Shown here piece by piece: positions 62,456 to 64,000 of a DNA stretch of 64,000 bases. The notes beneath the pieces were generated by a model. It saw only the letters and a list, made by a program, of their open reading frames with translations, did not search any database and was not told the origin of the DNA. How positions within the stretch are numbered: the first letter of the stretch is position 1; every line of letters starts with the position of its first letter. A program made the translations under genes and the position numbers. Source of the stretch: Magnetospirillum sp. 64-120 (GTDB taxonomy: Bacteria > Pseudomonadota > Alphaproteobacteria > Rhodospirillales > Magnetospirillaceae); assembly GCA_001898825.1 (NCBI GenBank), contig MKVK01000019.1, forward strand, positions 1-64,000, given 5' to 3'.

Positions 62456-63297
62456 CACGCCGCCTTCAAGCGCTGCATTCCCTCTGCCAGCGTCCACAGC
62501 GCGCGGTTGAGGGTGACATTCTGGTCAATGCCGTTGATGGCGCGGGTCTGGCTGCGGCGGATGCGGCCTTCCGCGTTGCGCTTGCGGCCCTGCAATCCGC
62601 CCCGGACGACATTCTCCTGAATGACGTTGAACGTGGTCCATAGGCTACGCCCAACATCGTCGCGGCGGCGCGGCTCGATGACCTGTTCGGGCTGCAACGG
62701 GCTTTCGTCCTCGCCATAGCGGGCGACCAAGCTCACCTCGCCGAGCAAGCGCTGCTCGTCTTGGGAAAGCTGGATCTCCTTCATAGTCTCGCTGGCGTCG
62801 ATCAGGCGCGGGAAGTCCTCCGCGACGGTGTAGACGCCCTCAATAATTTCATGCTGGATATTGCCCTTGTGCTGCACGCGGACCTCCTCGAAGCGCTCGC
62901 CCGCAATCATGCTGTTGGTGCAGACGAAGCGCAGCATCCCGGCGAACATCTGGTAGGCGCTGGTGCCATCGTGGCTGTTGACGATGATGACTTCGGCGGC
63001 CTCGGGCTTGCCGATACCGTCATCCCGGCGCAGGCGCAGCATATGCTTGGCGTGGCCGTGACGATTGCCGTCGCGGGGGACCGACTGAACGGCGAAGAAC
63101 GGGAACCATCCCTCCCGGCGCAGCCCCTCCACGACTTCGATGGTCGGGACATAGACATACCGCTCCGACCGGCTGTCATGCGCCTCTCGGGCAAAGATGG
63201 ACGGGACGTGCCGATACAGCGCCTCATTGTCGAGCGCCTCGCGCCCGCTGATCTGATGGGCGTTGCGGCCGAACCGGGTGGCAAGCTGGTGATACAT
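62455..63297 (-). CDS. DUF932 protein
   Basis: 280 residues from the ATG at 63297 (MYHQLATRFGRN). It contains RHVPSIFAREAHDSRSERYV, EGWFPFFAVQSVPRDGNRHG, VIIVNSHDGTSAYQMFAGML and RFVCTNSMIAGERFEEVRVQ. This is the DUF932 family, common on conjugative elements and phages and often placed near anti-restriction or replication functions. Function unknown. Confidence 0.9.
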   Translation of the reverse strand: MYHQLATRFGRNAHQISGREALDNEALYRHVPSIFAREAHDSRSERYVYVPTIEVVEGLRREGWFPFFAVQSVPRDGNRHGHAKHMLRLRRDDGIGKPEAAEVIIVNSHDGTSAYQMFAGMLRFVCTNSMIAGERFEEVRVQHKGNIQHEIIEGVYTVAEDFPRLIDASETMKEIQLSQDEQRLLGEVSLVARYGEDESPLQPEQVIEPRRRDDVGRSLWTTFNVIQENVVRGGLQGRKRNAEGRIRRSQTRAINGIDQNVTLNRALWTLAEGMQRLKAA

Positions 63298-63619
63298 GGT
63301 CTGTTCCTTCCTTGGGCTTGGGTTTCGCGCAGCGAAGCGCCGCGCTGAAACCCTGCCCGTCGGCGAGACCGGGGGTGCAAACGGAAGGCGGCTTCGCGGG
63401 GAACCGGCTGCACTGAGCGAAGCGAGGGAAGCTGGGCGGAAGCCGCTTGAAGTGCGCCGGGGGCGGAGCCCCAAGCACCGCGGCGCAGTCCGGCGACGCA
63501 GAATATCAAGACGTGCCGGAGCTCAGTCGAGATCGGACCTAGAGTCCTGCCTTGCTCCGGCGCCAACGCCTCCACGCTGACAGATCGTGGCGCAATGGCC
63601 TATTCACGACACCGGGATT
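63298..63619. other. Intergenic stretch, nothing recognised
   Basis: About 320 bp between the DUF932 gene and the CDF exporter. It is GC-rich with several short inverted repeats (for example GAAGCG and CGCTTC types). No gene or RNA is supportable; the open frames are compositional. Confidence 0.4.
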
Positions 63620-64000
63620 TCAAGTTGCTGCCCGGCGCTCTTCGCGGGCCGCTTTCCAGACCTCGCGAGCAGCGTCAGCGTTCATCGCCGCGATGGCGAT
63701 GCCCACGATCAGGTCCGGCCACGCCGAGCGCCACAGGGAGGCAGTAATCAAGCCGGCCGCCACGATCGCGACGTTGGCGAGCGCGTCGTTGCGGGCCGAC
63801 AGAAACGCCGCTTTGGTCAGGCTGCCGCTGTGGTGGCGGTAACGCGCGAGCATGAAGGCGCAGGTTAGGTTCACCGCGAGTGCGCCCAGGCCCGCGAGCG
63901 ACAGCAGTAGCGGGTCGGGGGCGACGGGGAGGTTGAACTTCTGCCACGCTGTCCAGAGCGTGGCGAGACCCGGCACGAGAAGGATCGCGGCGAGCGCCAT
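63620..64000 (-). CDS. Cation diffusion facilitator-type metal exporter, C-terminal end (partial)
   Basis: The frame is open to the window edge; 126 residues are visible. It shows membrane segments LGALAVNLTCAFMLARY and IVAAGLITASLW, the CDF-like SARNDALANVAIV (helix-5 metal site with Asp), and SAWPDLIVGIAIAAMNADAA. It belongs to the CDF/cation efflux group that exports Zn, Co, Cd or similar. The start is beyond position 64000. Confidence 0.75.
   Translation of the reverse strand: MALAAILLVPGLATLWTAWQKFNLPVAPDPLLLSLAGLGALAVNLTCAFMLARYRHHSGSLTKAAFLSARNDALANVAIVAAGLITASLWRSAWPDLIVGIAIAAMNADAAREVWKAAREERRAAT

Noticed and set aside
1-64000. CRISPR arrays, tRNA genes, rRNA genes, integrase or attachment sites
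   Set aside because: No regularly spaced repeats, no tRNA-like cloverleaf and no tyrosine or serine recombinase other than the IS110 transposase were seen; the element ends must lie outside the window.

Overview
The window is high-GC alphaproteobacterial DNA, most likely from a sphingomonad (Sphingomonadales) or a close relative. The gene families support this: RlxS-type relaxase with DUF736/DUF2840 companions, DUF2274-terminated trb operons, NodT-family outer-membrane factors. That placement is inference; there is no rRNA or housekeeping marker. Almost everything belongs to integrative/conjugative elements (ICEs) and their cargo. No tRNA, rRNA, CRISPR array or integrase is visible.

Layout. 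(1) 1-9843, plus strand: the tail of a CopG-like gene, then a complete mating-pair-formation operon trbBCDEJKLFGI plus a DUF2274 gene. (2) 9776-13206: LysR regulator, alcohol dehydrogenase remnant, Bcr/CflA-type MFS pump and a broken Cys-rich metal-binding protein. (3) 13289-25430: a metal-resistance block with an IS110-family transposase inside it. It holds a FtsX/MacB-like ABC exporter, a MerR sensor with the three mercury-type cysteines, several HMA metallochaperones, two CcdA/DsbD-like membrane proteins, a P1B ATPase with an unusual YPC motif, an NTF2-like protein and an MFS carrier. Four MerR-type operators (TTGACN, CCGNA-N6-TACGG, -10 after a 20-bp spacer) tie it into one regulon. No merA, merT or merB is present. 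(4) 25432-26748: a recombination scar with a LysR 5' fragment fused tail to tail with a relaxase 5' fragment. (5) 26749-42399: a second regulon built around an OmpR-family two-component system. Phased GTCAG-N6-GTCAG boxes lie upstream of the methyltransferase-TCS genes, of the RND permease, and of the separately encoded adaptor/outer-membrane factor and PepSY-porin-DedA-TauE genes. (6) 42503-43766: LysR and a small membrane protein. (7) 43781-53976, minus strand: a second, diverged trb operon facing the first, with its CopG gene. (8) 53986-60573, minus: traG, rlxS, candidate oriT, lytic transglycosylase, DUF736, traF, DUF2840 and an excisionase-like HTH. (9) 60705-62305: an ICE control cassette. 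A two-frame DUF6499-like/DUF2285 gene looks like FseA, made by +1 ribosomal frameshifting in Mesorhizobium ICEs. A small DUF2285 protein (QseM-like) is divergent from an XRE regulator (QseC-like). (10) 62325-64000: hairpin-rich spacer, DUF932 gene, and the end of a CDF metal exporter.

How it fits together. The right-hand element has its control switch, excisionase-like gene, relaxase, coupling protein and T4SS in one run of minus-strand genes. It appears to carry the metal/drug-efflux cargo between its trb end and the trb end of a second element. The cargo falls into two regulons that can be recognised from repeated operator sequences alone.
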